DNA of 64,000 nt, taken from positions 1-64,000 of the forward strand of contig NZ_JAJONF010000025.1 in assembly GCF_021462265.1 (NCBI RefSeq), read 5' to 3'. A program made the position numbers and the translations under genes. Positions 44,635 through 53,444 of this stretch are shown piece after piece. This DNA comes from Streptomyces shenzhenensis (GTDB lineage Bacteria; Actinomycetota; Actinomycetes; Streptomycetales; Streptomycetaceae). Numbering within the stretch: position 1 is the first letter of the stretch; the number at the start of each line of letters is the position of its first letter. Below the pieces are notes generated by a model. That model did no database searches, was not told where the DNA came from, and saw nothing but the letters and a program-made list of their open reading frames with translations.

Positions 44635-45704
44635 AGCAGCACCCCTCCGACCAGCACACTGCACAGGACCGCGACGACCGTGGTGGCGGCAGAGAAGCGG
44701 GCCGCGAAGGCCCGGCCGAAGGTGCCCGCCTGCAACGCGATCAGCTTGAGGTCGACCATGGGCCCGACCACCATGAACGCCAGCCTGGCGGTGGGCGAGA
44801 AACCCGTGAGCGAGGACGCCACGAACGCGTCGGCCTCCGAGCACACCGCGAGGATGATCGCCAGCGCGGCCAGGAACAGCACCGACAGCCAGGGTGAACC
44901 GGAGAAGGTGTCGAGCACCGAACGCGGTACGGCCACGTTGAAGGTGGCCGCGGCCATCGCGCCGATCACCAGGAAACCGCCGGCCTGGAGGAAGTCGTGC
45001 TGGAAGGCGCGCCGGAACTCCGTCCAGCGGTGGTGCCCCGGCTGGTGCCCGGTGTGCCGTACGGCGGGCCGCAGCCACTCCTCCCGGCCCAGCCAGAGCC
45101 ACAGCCAGCCCATCACGGCGGCGGTGACCAGCGAGGCGAGCAGCCGGGCCAGCACCATGAGGGGAGTGCCGGGGAAGGCGATGGCGGTGGCGGTGAGCAC
45201 GACCGGGTTGATGGCGGGCGCGGAGAGCAGGAACGCGAACGCGGCGGCCGGGGTGACCCCGCGTCCGATCAGGCTGTTCGCCACCGGCACCGACGCGCAC
45301 TCGCACCCCGGCAGCACGACCCCGGCGACTCCGGCTACCGGCACGGCGAGCGCGGGCCGCCTGGGCAGCAGCCGCGTGAACACCCGCTCGGGCACGAACG
45401 CGTTGATCGCCCCCGACAGTGCCGTACCGAGCAGCAGAAACGGCGTCGCCTGCACGATCACGGCGAGGCACACCGTCTGCCAGGCCTGCAGCGCGGCCTT
45501 GCTGACGCCCTGGCCCACGAGGAAGAGCGCCGTGCCGGGCAGGACGGCGGCGGCCACCAGGAGAAGGGGCCAGAAACGTGGGGGGTCGGGCGGTGGCGGA
45601 TCCTCGGTGCCCGCGTCCGCCGGGTGGCCGTCCGCCGGGAGTCCGACGACCGCGGCCGTCTCCGCCCCGACGGCGAGTTCATCTGTCCTCCGCACGCCCC
45701 GCAC
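44631..45704 (-). CDS. permease of the YcgR/DUF318 family
   Basis: This 357-residue membrane protein has about eight helices after a 45-residue cytosolic head. The family motif is VVLPGCECASVPVANSLIGRGV, with two Cys in the membrane, and repeated as AVCSEADAFVASSLTGFS in the second half. Such permeases pair with TIGR03943 proteins and are linked to metal handling (in some bacteria under Zur control). The start GTG at 45704 is uncertain. The operon probably begins at the palindrome 45730-45746, 25 bases upstream. Confidence 0.87.
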   Translation of the reverse strand: MRGVRRTDELAVGAETAAVVGLPADGHPADAGTEDPPPPDPPRFWPLLLVAAAVLPGTALFLVGQGVSKAALQAWQTVCLAVIVQATPFLLLGTALSGAINAFVPERVFTRLLPRRPALAVPVAGVAGVVLPGCECASVPVANSLIGRGVTPAAAFAFLLSAPAINPVVLTATAIAFPGTPLMVLARLLASLVTAAVMGWLWLWLGREEWLRPAVRHTGHQPGHHRWTEFRRAFQHDFLQAGGFLVIGAMAAATFNVAVPRSVLDTFSGSPWLSVLFLAALAIILAVCSEADAFVASSLTGFSPTARLAFMVVGPMVDLKLIALQAGTFGRAFAARFSAATTVVAVLCSVLVGGVLL

Positions 45705-45729
45705 GCCTCACACATCACTCCATCGCCGG

Positions 45730-45746
45730 ATGTTCGCATCGAACAT
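45730..45746 (-). promoter_or_regulatory. palindrome before the permease operon
   Basis: ATGTTCG CAT CGAACAT is a perfect 7-bp inverted repeat with a 3-base centre, 26 bases upstream of the permease start. It fits an ArsR- or TetR-size operator and does not match the AT-rich Zur consensus that I know. Confidence 0.55.
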
Positions 45747-45806
45747 AGGGCATGACGGTCCGGGTGCCACGGCGGGCTGTGCCAAGGATTGACCCAGGGT
45801 GACTCC

Positions 45807-45899
45807 AGAGGTCGCCAAGAAGCACCCCTTGGACGTCGGCAGAGGTCGCCAAGAAGCACCCCTTGGACGTCGGCAGAGGTCACCAAGAAGCACCCCCCG
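45807..45899. repeat. 34-bp tandem repeat, 2.7 copies
   Basis: The unit AGAGGTCGCCAAGAAGCACC plus CCTTGGACGTCGGC occurs at 45807-45840 and 45841-45874, then a partial copy with one change from 45875. No gene is visible in 45705-46234 apart from relics. Confidence 0.9.
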
Positions 45900-45901
45900 G
45901 G

Positions 45902-46010
45902 GGCGTCGTCGGCGAGATCACCGCGGCGGGCGGCACGGCCGAGAGCGCCGCTCTCGACGTACGGGACCGGGACGCCGCCGTCGACACCGACGCCGCCCAC
46001 GCCGCCGTGT
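45902..46010 (+). pseudogene. relic of a short-chain dehydrogenase
   Basis: One frame reads VGEITAAGGTAESAALDVRD, the typical segment between the second strand and the third helix of SDR enzymes (EI-AAGG-A-A-ALDVTD). Neither the TGxxxGIG cofactor loop nor the YxxxK active site is nearby; tandem repeats replace both sides. It is therefore a remnant of an SDR gene just upstream of the acyl-CoA operon. Confidence 0.5.
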
Positions 46011-46022
46011 CCCGGGCCCCGC

Positions 46023-46070
46023 GACCACCCGGCCCGTGGACCACCCGGCCCGTGGACCACCCGGCCCGCG
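46023..46070. repeat. 16-bp tandem repeat, three copies
   Basis: Three direct copies of GACCACCCGGCCCGTG (the last with one change), followed by degenerate CCGTCCGGGCTCCC units to about 46100. Confidence 0.9.
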
Positions 46071-46189
46071 GACCGTCCGGGCTCCCGGGCCGTCCGGGCT
46101 CCCGCCCCACCAGGGCTCCCTCCCCCACCCAGGCCACCGGCAACCCCGCCGCGTGCCCGCCCCCTCCCATCGCGGCCGCCAAATTCATG

Positions 46190-46201
46190 CAAGCGTGCTT
46201 G
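46190..46201 (+). promoter_or_regulatory. candidate operator of the acyl-CoA operon
   Basis: CAAGCGTGCTTG lies in an AT-richer stretch 22-45 bases before the first operon start codon (ATGs at 46223 and 46235). A CAAG/CTTG palindrome is the kind of site used by TetR regulators of lipid breakdown (compare KstR2). The TetR at the operon end is the natural candidate. Confidence 0.55.
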
Positions 46202-46234
46202 ATTGTTTCCTGGGTCACTGCCATGCTCCTCCCC

Positions 46235-47029
46235 ATGTCCGATCCGACGCCCGTCATCGACGACCTGCGCGAGGAGAGTGCGGAACTCGACCGGCTGGTA
46301 GCCGAGTTGGGGACCGAGCAATGGGCTCTCGCCACCCCCGCGCCCCGCTGGACCGTCGCCCACCAGATCGCCCACCTCGCCTGGACCGACCACTCCTCGC
46401 TGCTGGCCGTGACCGATCAGGACGCCTTCGCCCGCGAGGTCGAGAAGGCACTGGCCGCACCCGGGGACTTCGTGGACAACGGGGCCGAGGACGGCGCCGC
46501 GAAGCCCCCCGGCCGGTTGCTCGCGGACTGGCGAGCCGGCCGCGAGGCCCTCGACCAGGCACTGCGCGCGGCGCCCCCGCGGGCGCGTTTCCCCTGGTAC
46601 GGCCCCCCTATGTCGGTCGCCTCCATGGCCACCGCCCGGCTGATGGAGACCTGGGCGCACGGCCTGGACATCGCCGACGCGCTGCACGTGACCCCCACCC
46701 CCACCGACCGGCTCCGGCACATCGCCCGCCTCGGTGTCCGCACCCGCGACTTCGCCTTCGGCGTGCACGGACTGCCCGTGCCCTTCGAGGAGTTCCGCGT
46801 CGAACTGACCGCCCCGTCCGGCGAGCGGTGGACCTACGGCCCCGAGGACGCCGACGACCGGGTCACCGGCCCCGCCCTCGACTTCTGCCTCCTGGTCACC
46901 CAGCGCGCGAACCGCGCCGACCTCGCCCTCGAAGCCGTCGGCCCCGACGCCGACCGCTGGCTGGACATCGCCCAGGCCTTCGCCGGCCCGCCCGGCCCCG
47001 GCCGCACCCCGAAGGGCGACACCCCGTGA
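46235..47029 (+). CDS. TIGR03084-family (DinB-like, mycothiol-type) protein
   Basis: This 264-residue protein of the DinB/MDMPI fold has the N-terminal VIDDLREESAELDRLVAELGTEQWALATPAPRWTVAHQIAHLAWTD, in which His in VAHQIAH is a metal ligand. A further motif, ATARLMETWAHGLDIADAL, gives the second His/Glu set. Related proteins are mycothiol-dependent maleylpyruvate isomerases; TIGR03084 members sit in acyl-CoA degradation operons, their reaction being unknown. The start may be ATG 46235 or ATG 46223; no ribosome site is clear, so translation may be leaderless. First gene of the operon; its stop overlaps the next start (GTGA). Confidence 0.85.
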   Translation: MSDPTPVIDDLREESAELDRLVAELGTEQWALATPAPRWTVAHQIAHLAWTDHSSLLAVTDQDAFAREVEKALAAPGDFVDNGAEDGAAKPPGRLLADWRAGREALDQALRAAPPRARFPWYGPPMSVASMATARLMETWAHGLDIADALHVTPTPTDRLRHIARLGVRTRDFAFGVHGLPVPFEEFRVELTAPSGERWTYGPEDADDRVTGPALDFCLLVTQRANRADLALEAVGPDADRWLDIAQAFAGPPGPGRTPKGDTP

Positions 47030-48723
47030 CCCTGCGCATAGGCAACGCGTCCGGCTTCTACGGCGACCGCTTCGACGCGCTGCGCGAGATGCTCACCGGC
47101 GGCGAACTCGACGTCCTCACCGGCGACTACCTCGCCGAGCTGACCATGCTCATCCTGGGCCGCGACCGGCTCAAGGACCCCGGCGCCGGATACGCCCGCA
47201 CCTTCCTGCGCCAGCTGGAGGACTGCCTGGGCCTGGCCCAGGAGCGGGGCGTGCGGATCGTCACCAACGCCGGCGGCCTCAACCCGGCCGGACTCGCCGA
47301 CGCCGTACGGCAGCTCGCCGGCCGGCTCGGCATCCCGGCGCGCGTCGCACACGTGGAGGGCGACGACCTCACCGCCGCCCACCCCGGCAGCCTCGCCGCC
47401 CACGCCTATCTCGGCGGCTTCGGGATCGCCGAGTGCCTGCGGGCCGGCGCCGACATCGTGGTCACCGGCCGGGTGACCGACGCGGCCCTGGTCACCGGCC
47501 CCGCCGCCGCCCACTTCGGCTGGCGGCCCGGGGACCACGACCGGCTCGCGGGTGCCGTCGTCGCCGGGCACGTCCTGGAGTGCGGGACCCAGGCCACCGG
47601 CGGCAACTACGCCTTCTTCGCCGAGGCGGGGGCCGCCGGCCGCGACCTGCGGCGGCCCGGCTTCCCGCTCGCCGAACTCCACGAGGACGGCAGCTGCGTC
47701 ATCACCAAGCACCCCGGCACCGGCGGCCTCGTCGACGTCGGCACGGTGACCGCCCAGCTCCTCTACGAGACCGGCGGCGCCCGGTACGCGGGACCCGACG
47801 TCACCGCCCGCCTCGACACCGTGCGGCTCAGCCAGGACGGCCCGGACCGGGTACGGATCGAGGGCGTACGGGGCGAGGCACCGCCCCCCACCCTCAAGGT
47901 CGGCCGCAACCGGCTGGGCGGCTTCCGGAACGAGGTCGTCTTCGTGCTCACCGGGCTCGACATCGAGGCGAAGGCCGCGCTGGCACGGGAGCAGATGACC
48001 GACGCGCTCGCGCTCGCCAAGTCGGCCCCCGAAGAGGTCCGCTGGGAACTGGTCCGTACCGACCGCCCCGACGCGGACACCGAGGAGACCGCCAGCGCGC
48101 TGCTCCGGCTCGTCGTACGGGACCAGGACCAGCAGACCGTGGGCCGGACGCTGAGCGGAGCCGCCGTGGAACTGGCGCTCGCCAGCTACCCCGGCTTCCA
48201 TGTGCTCGCCCCACCGGGGAAGGGCGCACCCTATGGGGTCTTCGAGGATGTGTACGTCCCACAGGGCGACGTGCCCCATGTGGCCGTCCTCCACGACGGG
48301 CGACGGATCCCTGTGCCGCCGGCCCAGGACACCCTTGTACTCCAGGACCCGCCCGCACCACCGCTGCCCGAGCCGTACCCGGCCGGCGGTCCCACCCGGC
48401 GCGCCCCGCTCGGGCTGGTCGCCGGGGCCCGCAGCGGGGACAAGGGCGGGAACGCCAACGTCGGCGTCTGGGCGCGCTCGGAGGAGGCCTGGCGCTGGCT
48501 CGCGCACACCCTGACCGTCGACACCTTCCGCCGCCTCCTGCCCGAGACCCGCGCGTTGCCGGTCACCCGGCACCCGCTCCCCCGTCTCCGCGCCCTCAAC
48601 TTCACCGTCGAGGGCGTGCTCGGCGAGGGGGTGGCCGCCCAGCACCGTTTCGACCCCCAGGCCAAGGCCCTCGGCGAATGGCTCCGCTCCCGCCACCTGG
48701 ACATCCCGGAGGCTCTGCTGTGA
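47026..48723 (+). CDS. acyclic terpene utilization AtuA-family protein
   Basis: This 565-residue protein (DUF1446/AtuA family) starts IGNASGFYGDRFDALREML, with LDVLTGDYLAELTMLILGRDR and GIAECLRAGADIVVTGRVTDAALV in the conserved core. The C-terminal part (LGLVAGARSGDKGGNANVGVWAR) is the small AtuA/ YkrK-like C domain fused at the end. In Pseudomonas AtuA is required for citronellol and geraniol degradation, though its reaction is not known. Here it overlaps both neighbours by four bases and precedes the carboxylase genes, supporting a shared pathway. Confidence 0.9.
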   Translation: MTLRIGNASGFYGDRFDALREMLTGGELDVLTGDYLAELTMLILGRDRLKDPGAGYARTFLRQLEDCLGLAQERGVRIVTNAGGLNPAGLADAVRQLAGRLGIPARVAHVEGDDLTAAHPGSLAAHAYLGGFGIAECLRAGADIVVTGRVTDAALVTGPAAAHFGWRPGDHDRLAGAVVAGHVLECGTQATGGNYAFFAEAGAAGRDLRRPGFPLAELHEDGSCVITKHPGTGGLVDVGTVTAQLLYETGGARYAGPDVTARLDTVRLSQDGPDRVRIEGVRGEAPPPTLKVGRNRLGGFRNEVVFVLTGLDIEAKAALAREQMTDALALAKSAPEEVRWELVRTDRPDADTEETASALLRLVVRDQDQQTVGRTLSGAAVELALASYPGFHVLAPPGKGAPYGVFEDVYVPQGDVPHVAVLHDGRRIPVPPAQDTLVLQDPPAPPLPEPYPAGGPTRRAPLGLVAGARSGDKGGNANVGVWARSEEAWRWLAHTLTVDTFRRLLPETRALPVTRHPLPRLRALNFTVEGVLGEGVAAQHRFDPQAKALGEWLRSRHLDIPEALL

Positions 48724-50318
48724 CCGTCCTCTCCTCGGCGCTGGACACCGCCTCGCCGGACTACCGGGCGAACCGCGACGCCATGCTCGCCAGGCTCACC
48801 GACCTGGAGGCCGAGCACGCCAAGGCCCTCGCGGGCGGCGGCGCGAAGTACGTCGAACGCCACCGGGGGCGCGGCAAACTCCTCGCCCGCGAGCGCATCG
48901 AACTCCTCCTCGACCCCGACACGCCCTTCCTGGAGCTGTCCCCGCTGGCCGCCTGGGGCAGCGACTACGCCGTCGGCGCCTCCCTGGTCACCGGCATCGG
49001 GGTCGTCGAGGGCGTGGAGTGCCTGATCACCGCCAACGACCCGACCGTGCGCGGCGGCGCCAGCAACCCCTGGTCGCTGAAGAAGGCCCTGCGCGCCAAC
49101 GACATCGCCCTCGCCAACCGGCTGCCCTGCATCAGCCTGGTCGAGTCCGGCGGCGCCGACCTGCCCTCCCAGAAGGAGATCTTCATCCCGGGCGGCGCCA
49201 TCTTCCGCGACCTGACCCGGCTCTCGGCCGCAGGCATCCCCACCATCGCCGTCGTCTTCGGCAACTCGACGGCCGGCGGCGCCTACGTCCCCGGCATGTC
49301 CGACCACGTGATCATGGTCAAGGAACGCGCCAAGGTCTTCCTCGGCGGACCGCCCCTCGTGAAGATGGCGACCGGCGAGGAGAGCGACGACGAGTCGCTG
49401 GGCGGCGCGGAGATGCACGCGCGCGTGTCGGGCCTCGCCGACTACTTCGCCGTCGACGAACCGGACGCGCTGCGCCAGGCACGGCGGGTGGTCGCCCGCC
49501 TCAACCACCGCAAGGCCCACCCCGACCCCGCCCCGGCCGAACCGCCCAAGTACGACCCGGAGGAACTGCTGGGCGTGGTCCCCGGCGACCTCAAGATCCC
49601 CTTCGACCCGCGCGAGGTGATCGCCCGGCTCGTCGACGCCTCCGACTTCGACGAGTTCAAGCCGCTGTACGGCACGAGCCTCGCCACCGGCTGGGCCGCC
49701 CTGCACGGCTACCCGGTCGGCATCCTGGCGAACGCCCAGGGCGTGCTGTTCTCCGCGGAGTCCCAGAAGGCCGCCCAGTTCATCCAGCTCGCCAACCAGC
49801 GCGACATCCCCCTCCTCTTCCTCCACAACACCACCGGCTACATGGTCGGCAAGGAGTACGAGCAGGGCGGCATCATCAAGCACGGCGCGATGATGATCAA
49901 CGCGGTCAGCAACAGCCGCGTCCCGCACCTCTCCGTCCTCATGGGCGCCTCCTACGGCGCCGGGCACTACGGCATGTGCGGCCGCGCCTACGACCCCCGT
50001 TTCCTGTTCGCCTGGCCCAGCGCCAAGTCCGCGGTCATGGGCCCGCAGCAGCTCGCCGGCGTGCTCTCCATCGTCGCCCGCCAGTCGGCCGCCGCGAAGG
50101 GACTGCCGTACGACGAGGACGGCGACGCGGCCCTGCGCGCCATGGTCGAGCAGCAGATCGAGTCCGAGTCGCTGCCGAAGTTCCTGTCCGGGCGGCTGTA
50201 CGACGACGGCGTCATCGACCCGCGCGACACCCGCACCGTCCTCGGCCTGTGCCTGTCCGCCATCCACACCGCCCCCTACGAAGGCGCGCGGGGCGGCTTC
50301 GGCGTCTTCCGGATGTGA
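48720..50318 (+). CDS. acyl-CoA carboxylase beta subunit
   Basis: This 532-residue carboxyltransferase belongs to the methylcrotonyl/geranyl-CoA carboxylase type (MccB/AtuC/LiuB). The start RGRGKLLARERIELLLDPDTPFLELSPLAAW and SGGADLPSQKEIFIPGG, FGNSTAGGAYVPGMSD (acyl-CoA oxyanion pocket), NNTTGYMVGKEYEQGGIIKHGAMMINAVSN (biotin side) are present. It moves a carboxyl from biotin on the alpha subunit to the gamma carbon of an unsaturated branched acyl-CoA. GTG overlaps the AtuA stop by four bases. Confidence 0.93.
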   Translation: MTVLSSALDTASPDYRANRDAMLARLTDLEAEHAKALAGGGAKYVERHRGRGKLLARERIELLLDPDTPFLELSPLAAWGSDYAVGASLVTGIGVVEGVECLITANDPTVRGGASNPWSLKKALRANDIALANRLPCISLVESGGADLPSQKEIFIPGGAIFRDLTRLSAAGIPTIAVVFGNSTAGGAYVPGMSDHVIMVKERAKVFLGGPPLVKMATGEESDDESLGGAEMHARVSGLADYFAVDEPDALRQARRVVARLNHRKAHPDPAPAEPPKYDPEELLGVVPGDLKIPFDPREVIARLVDASDFDEFKPLYGTSLATGWAALHGYPVGILANAQGVLFSAESQKAAQFIQLANQRDIPLLFLHNTTGYMVGKEYEQGGIIKHGAMMINAVSNSRVPHLSVLMGASYGAGHYGMCGRAYDPRFLFAWPSAKSAVMGPQQLAGVLSIVARQSAAAKGLPYDEDGDAALRAMVEQQIESESLPKFLSGRLYDDGVIDPRDTRTVLGLCLSAIHTAPYEGARGGFGVFRM

Positions 50319-50326
50319 GGGACCAC

Positions 50327-52171
50327 GTGATTTCGACCCTGCTCGTCGCCAACCGCGGCGAGATCGCCTGCCGGATCTTCCGCACCTGCGCCGCACTCGG
50401 CATCAAGACCGTCGCCGTGCACTCCGACGCCGACGCGAACGCGCTGCACGCGCGCGTGGCCGACACCGCCGTACGGCTGCCGGGCGCCACACCCGCCGAC
50501 ACCTACCTGCGCGCCGACCTGGTCGTGAAGGCCGCCGTCAGCGCCGGCGCGGACGCCGTGCACCCCGGGTACGGCTTCCTCTCCGAGAACGCCGGCTTCG
50601 CGCGTGCCGTCATCGACGCCGGGCTGGTCTGGATCGGGCCGCCGCCGGAGGCGATCGAGGCGATGGCGTCCAAGACCCGCGCCAAGGAGCTGATGGGGAT
50701 CGCGCCCCTGGGCGAGGTGACCGAGTCCGACCTGCCGGTGCTCGTCAAGGCGGCCGCCGGCGGCGGCGGGCGCGGCATGCGCGTCGTGCGCCGCCTCGAC
50801 GAACTGGGCGCCGCGCTGCAGGGCGCGCGCGCCGAGGCCGCGAGCGCCTTCGGTGACGGCGAGGTCTTCGTCGAGCCCTACATCGAGCACGGCCGCCATG
50901 TGGAGGTGCAGATCCTCGCCGACACGCACGGCACCGTCTGGCCGCTCGGCACGCGCGACTGCTCACTCCAGCGCAGACACCAGAAGGTGATCGAGGAAGC
51001 ACCGGCGCCCGGCCTCCCCGAGGGGCTGGTGAAGGAGCTGCACGCGCTCGCCGTGCGCGCCGCGCGGGCCGTCGCCTACGCCGGCGCCGGCACCGTCGAG
51101 TTCCTCGTCGCCGACGGCAGGGCGCACTTCCTGGAGATGAACACCCGCCTCCAGGTGGAACACCCCGTCACCGAGGCGGTGTTCGGCCTCGACCTCGTCG
51201 CGGAACAGATCCGCGTCGCCGAGGGCCACGCCCTGCCCCTCGACCCGCCACGCGCGCACGGCCACGCGATCGAGGCCCGCCTCTACGCCGAGGACCCCGC
51301 CCGCGACTGGGCCCCGCAGACCGGCACCCTGCACCGCCTCGCCGTACCGGACAGCGTCCGCCTGGACACCGGCTACACCGACGGCGACGAGATCGGCGTC
51401 CACTACGACGCGATGCTCGCGAAAGCGGTCGCCCACGCCCCCACCCGCGCGGAGGCCCTGCGCAAACTGGCCCACGCCCTGGAACAGGCCACCCTGCACG
51501 GCCCCACCACCAACCGCGACCTCCTCGTCCGCTCCCTGCGCCACGAGGAGTTCGCCGCCGCCCGCATGGACACGGGCTTCTACGACCGCCACCTCGCGGA
51601 GCTGACACCGCCCGCCCCCGACCCGCACGCCCCCCTCGCCGCCGCCCTGGCCGACGCCCACGGCCGCTCCCGCTTCGGCGCCTGGCGCAACCTGCCCTCC
51701 CAGCCGCAGACCAAGCGCTACCTGATGGCCGGCGAGGAACACGAGGTCCACTACCGGCACACCCGCGAGGGCCTCACGGCAGACGGCGTACGGGTCGTGC
51801 ACACGGACGCGCGCCTCGTCGTGCTCGACATCGACGGCGTCCACCGCAGGTTCCAGGTGTCCAGGTACGGCGACCGGATCCACGTCGGCAACACCACCCT
51901 CACCGCCCTGCCCCGCTTCCCGGACCCGAAGGCCCAACTGGCGCCCGGGTCCCTGCTGGCACCGATGCCGGGGACGGTTGTACGGATCGCCGAGGGGTTG
52001 GCCGAGGGTGCATCGGTCGAGGCCGGCCAGCCACTGCTCTGGCTGGAGGCGATGAAGATGCAGCACCAGATCACAGCACCGGTCACAGGCATGCTGAGCG
52101 AGCTGCGAGTGGTCGTAGGACAGCAGGTAGAGCCCGGCTCTCTCCTGGCGGTAGTACAAGCGCCCCTTTAG
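50327..52171 (+). CDS. acyl-CoA carboxylase alpha (biotin) subunit
   Basis: This 614-residue protein carries the biotin carboxylase (about 1-440) and biotinyl (about 540-614) domains. Motifs: LLVANRGEIACRIFRT, HPGYGFLSENA, KAAAGGGGRGMRVV (ATP grasp loop), EPYIEHGRHVEVQILAD, FLEMNTRLQVEHPVTE; biotin Lys in EAMKM near 580. The segment after KTRAKELM is about ten residues shorter than usual: it reads GIAPLGEVTES where relatives have an AGVPVLPG-like strand. The stop codon lies in a repeat element. It carboxylates biotin with ATP and bicarbonate for the beta subunit encoded 8 bases upstream. Confidence 0.92.
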   Translation: MISTLLVANRGEIACRIFRTCAALGIKTVAVHSDADANALHARVADTAVRLPGATPADTYLRADLVVKAAVSAGADAVHPGYGFLSENAGFARAVIDAGLVWIGPPPEAIEAMASKTRAKELMGIAPLGEVTESDLPVLVKAAAGGGGRGMRVVRRLDELGAALQGARAEAASAFGDGEVFVEPYIEHGRHVEVQILADTHGTVWPLGTRDCSLQRRHQKVIEEAPAPGLPEGLVKELHALAVRAARAVAYAGAGTVEFLVADGRAHFLEMNTRLQVEHPVTEAVFGLDLVAEQIRVAEGHALPLDPPRAHGHAIEARLYAEDPARDWAPQTGTLHRLAVPDSVRLDTGYTDGDEIGVHYDAMLAKAVAHAPTRAEALRKLAHALEQATLHGPTTNRDLLVRSLRHEEFAAARMDTGFYDRHLAELTPPAPDPHAPLAAALADAHGRSRFGAWRNLPSQPQTKRYLMAGEEHEVHYRHTREGLTADGVRVVHTDARLVVLDIDGVHRRFQVSRYGDRIHVGNTTLTALPRFPDPKAQLAPGSLLAPMPGTVVRIAEGLAEGASVEAGQPLLWLEAMKMQHQITAPVTGMLSELRVVVGQQVEPGSLLAVVQAPL

Positions 52172-52222
52172 GGGCGCGGGGCCGTATTCGACATGCGGCT
52201 ACCGCCGCGTGAGCGCGAGCAA
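52160..52222. repeat. interspersed repeat, long (type A), encodes a stop codon
   Basis: The hairpin GCGCCCCTTTAGGGGCGC begins inside the last codons of the alpha-subunit gene; the reading of its own bases gives Ala-Pro-Leu-stop. The interior GACATGCGGCTACCGCCGCG and end GCGCGAGCAACC follow. It separates the alpha-subunit gene from the dehydrogenase gene. Confidence 0.7.
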
Positions 52223-52252
52223 CCACACACAACCCGCACCCGAAGGAGCACC

Positions 52253-53419
52253 GTGATCCCCCAGATCGAAACGGACGAACACAAGGCACTCCGCGCAGCG
52301 GTAGCCGCCTTGGGCGCGAAGTACGGCCGCGACTACATCACCCGCACCATCGCCGAGGGCCGCCACCCCACCGAGCTCTGGAACGAAGCCGGGAAACTCG
52401 GCTACCTCGGCGTCAACCTCCCGGAGGAGCACGGCGGCGGAGGCGGCGGCATCACCGAACTCTCCATCGTCCTGGAGGAACTGGGCGCCGCGGGCTGCCC
52501 GCTCCTCATGCTCGTCGTCTCACCCGCGATCTGCGGCACGGTGATCGCCCGCTTCGGCACCGAGGAACAGAAGCGGGCCTGGCTGCCCGGACTCTCCGAC
52601 GGCTCACGCCGGATGGCCTTCGGCATCACCGAACCCGACGCCGGGTCCAACTCCCACCGCATCACCACCACCGCCCGCCGCGACCCGGACACCGGCGACT
52701 GGCTGCTCACCGGCCGCAAGGTCTTCATCTCCGGCGTCGACACAGCTGACGCCGTCCTGATCGTCGGCCGCACCGAGGACGACCGCACCGGCCGCCTCAA
52801 GCCCTGCCTGTTCATCGTCCCGACGGACGCCGAGAACTTCCACAGGCGCCCCATCGACATGGAACTCAGCGCCTCCGAGAAGCAGTTCGAGCTGACCCTG
52901 GACGACGTACGGCTGCCCGCGGACGCCCTCGTCGGCGACGAGGACGCCGGCCTGCTGCAACTGTTCGCCGGCCTCAACCCGGAGCGGATCATGACGGCCG
53001 CGTTCGGGATCGGCATGGGCCGCTACGCCCTGTCCAAAGCGATCGAGTACGCGCGTGACCGCACCGTCTGGAAAGCCCCCATCGGCGCCCACCAGGCCAT
53101 CGCGCACCCCCTCGCCCAGGCGCACATCGACCTCGAACTCGCCCGCCTGATGATGCAGAAGGCGGCCCACCTCTACGACACGGGCGACGACATCGGCGCC
53201 GGTGAGGCCGCCAACATGGCGAAGTACGCGGCGGCGGAGGCGTGCGTGAAGGCCGTCGACCAGTCCGTGCACACCCTCGGCGGCAACGGACTCACGCGGG
53301 AATTCGGGCTCGCCTCGTTGATAACAGCCTCGCGCGTGGCTCGTATTGCTCCGGTGAGCAGGGAGATGATTCTCAACTACGTCTCCCACCAGACCCTCGG
53401 CCTGCCCAAGTCGTACTGA
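52253..53419 (+). CDS. acyl-CoA dehydrogenase
   Basis: This 388-residue FAD enzyme makes the alpha,beta double bond in acyl-CoA. Its N-terminal helices contain LGYLGVNLPEEHGGGG; the middle strand domain has AFGITEPDAGSNSHRI (FAD signature) and GRKVFISG. The C-terminal helices have GRYALSKAIEYARDRTVW and DQSVHTLGGNGLTREFGL. The catalytic Glu of most family members is expected near the GGxG/REF segment. The likely substrate is a citronellyl- or branched acyl-CoA, by operon context (AtuD-like). GTG 52253 has a strong GAAGGAGC site. Confidence 0.92.
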   Translation: MIPQIETDEHKALRAAVAALGAKYGRDYITRTIAEGRHPTELWNEAGKLGYLGVNLPEEHGGGGGGITELSIVLEELGAAGCPLLMLVVSPAICGTVIARFGTEEQKRAWLPGLSDGSRRMAFGITEPDAGSNSHRITTTARRDPDTGDWLLTGRKVFISGVDTADAVLIVGRTEDDRTGRLKPCLFIVPTDAENFHRRPIDMELSASEKQFELTLDDVRLPADALVGDEDAGLLQLFAGLNPERIMTAAFGIGMGRYALSKAIEYARDRTVWKAPIGAHQAIAHPLAQAHIDLELARLMMQKAAHLYDTGDDIGAGEAANMAKYAAAEACVKAVDQSVHTLGGNGLTREFGLASLITASRVARIAPVSREMILNYVSHQTLGLPKSY

Positions 53420-53444
53420 GGCCCAAGGCCGCCTTGGAGGAACC

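Noticed and set aside
45807..45899. Possible CRISPR repeat-spacer pair
   Set aside because: 34-base units abut directly with no spacers.
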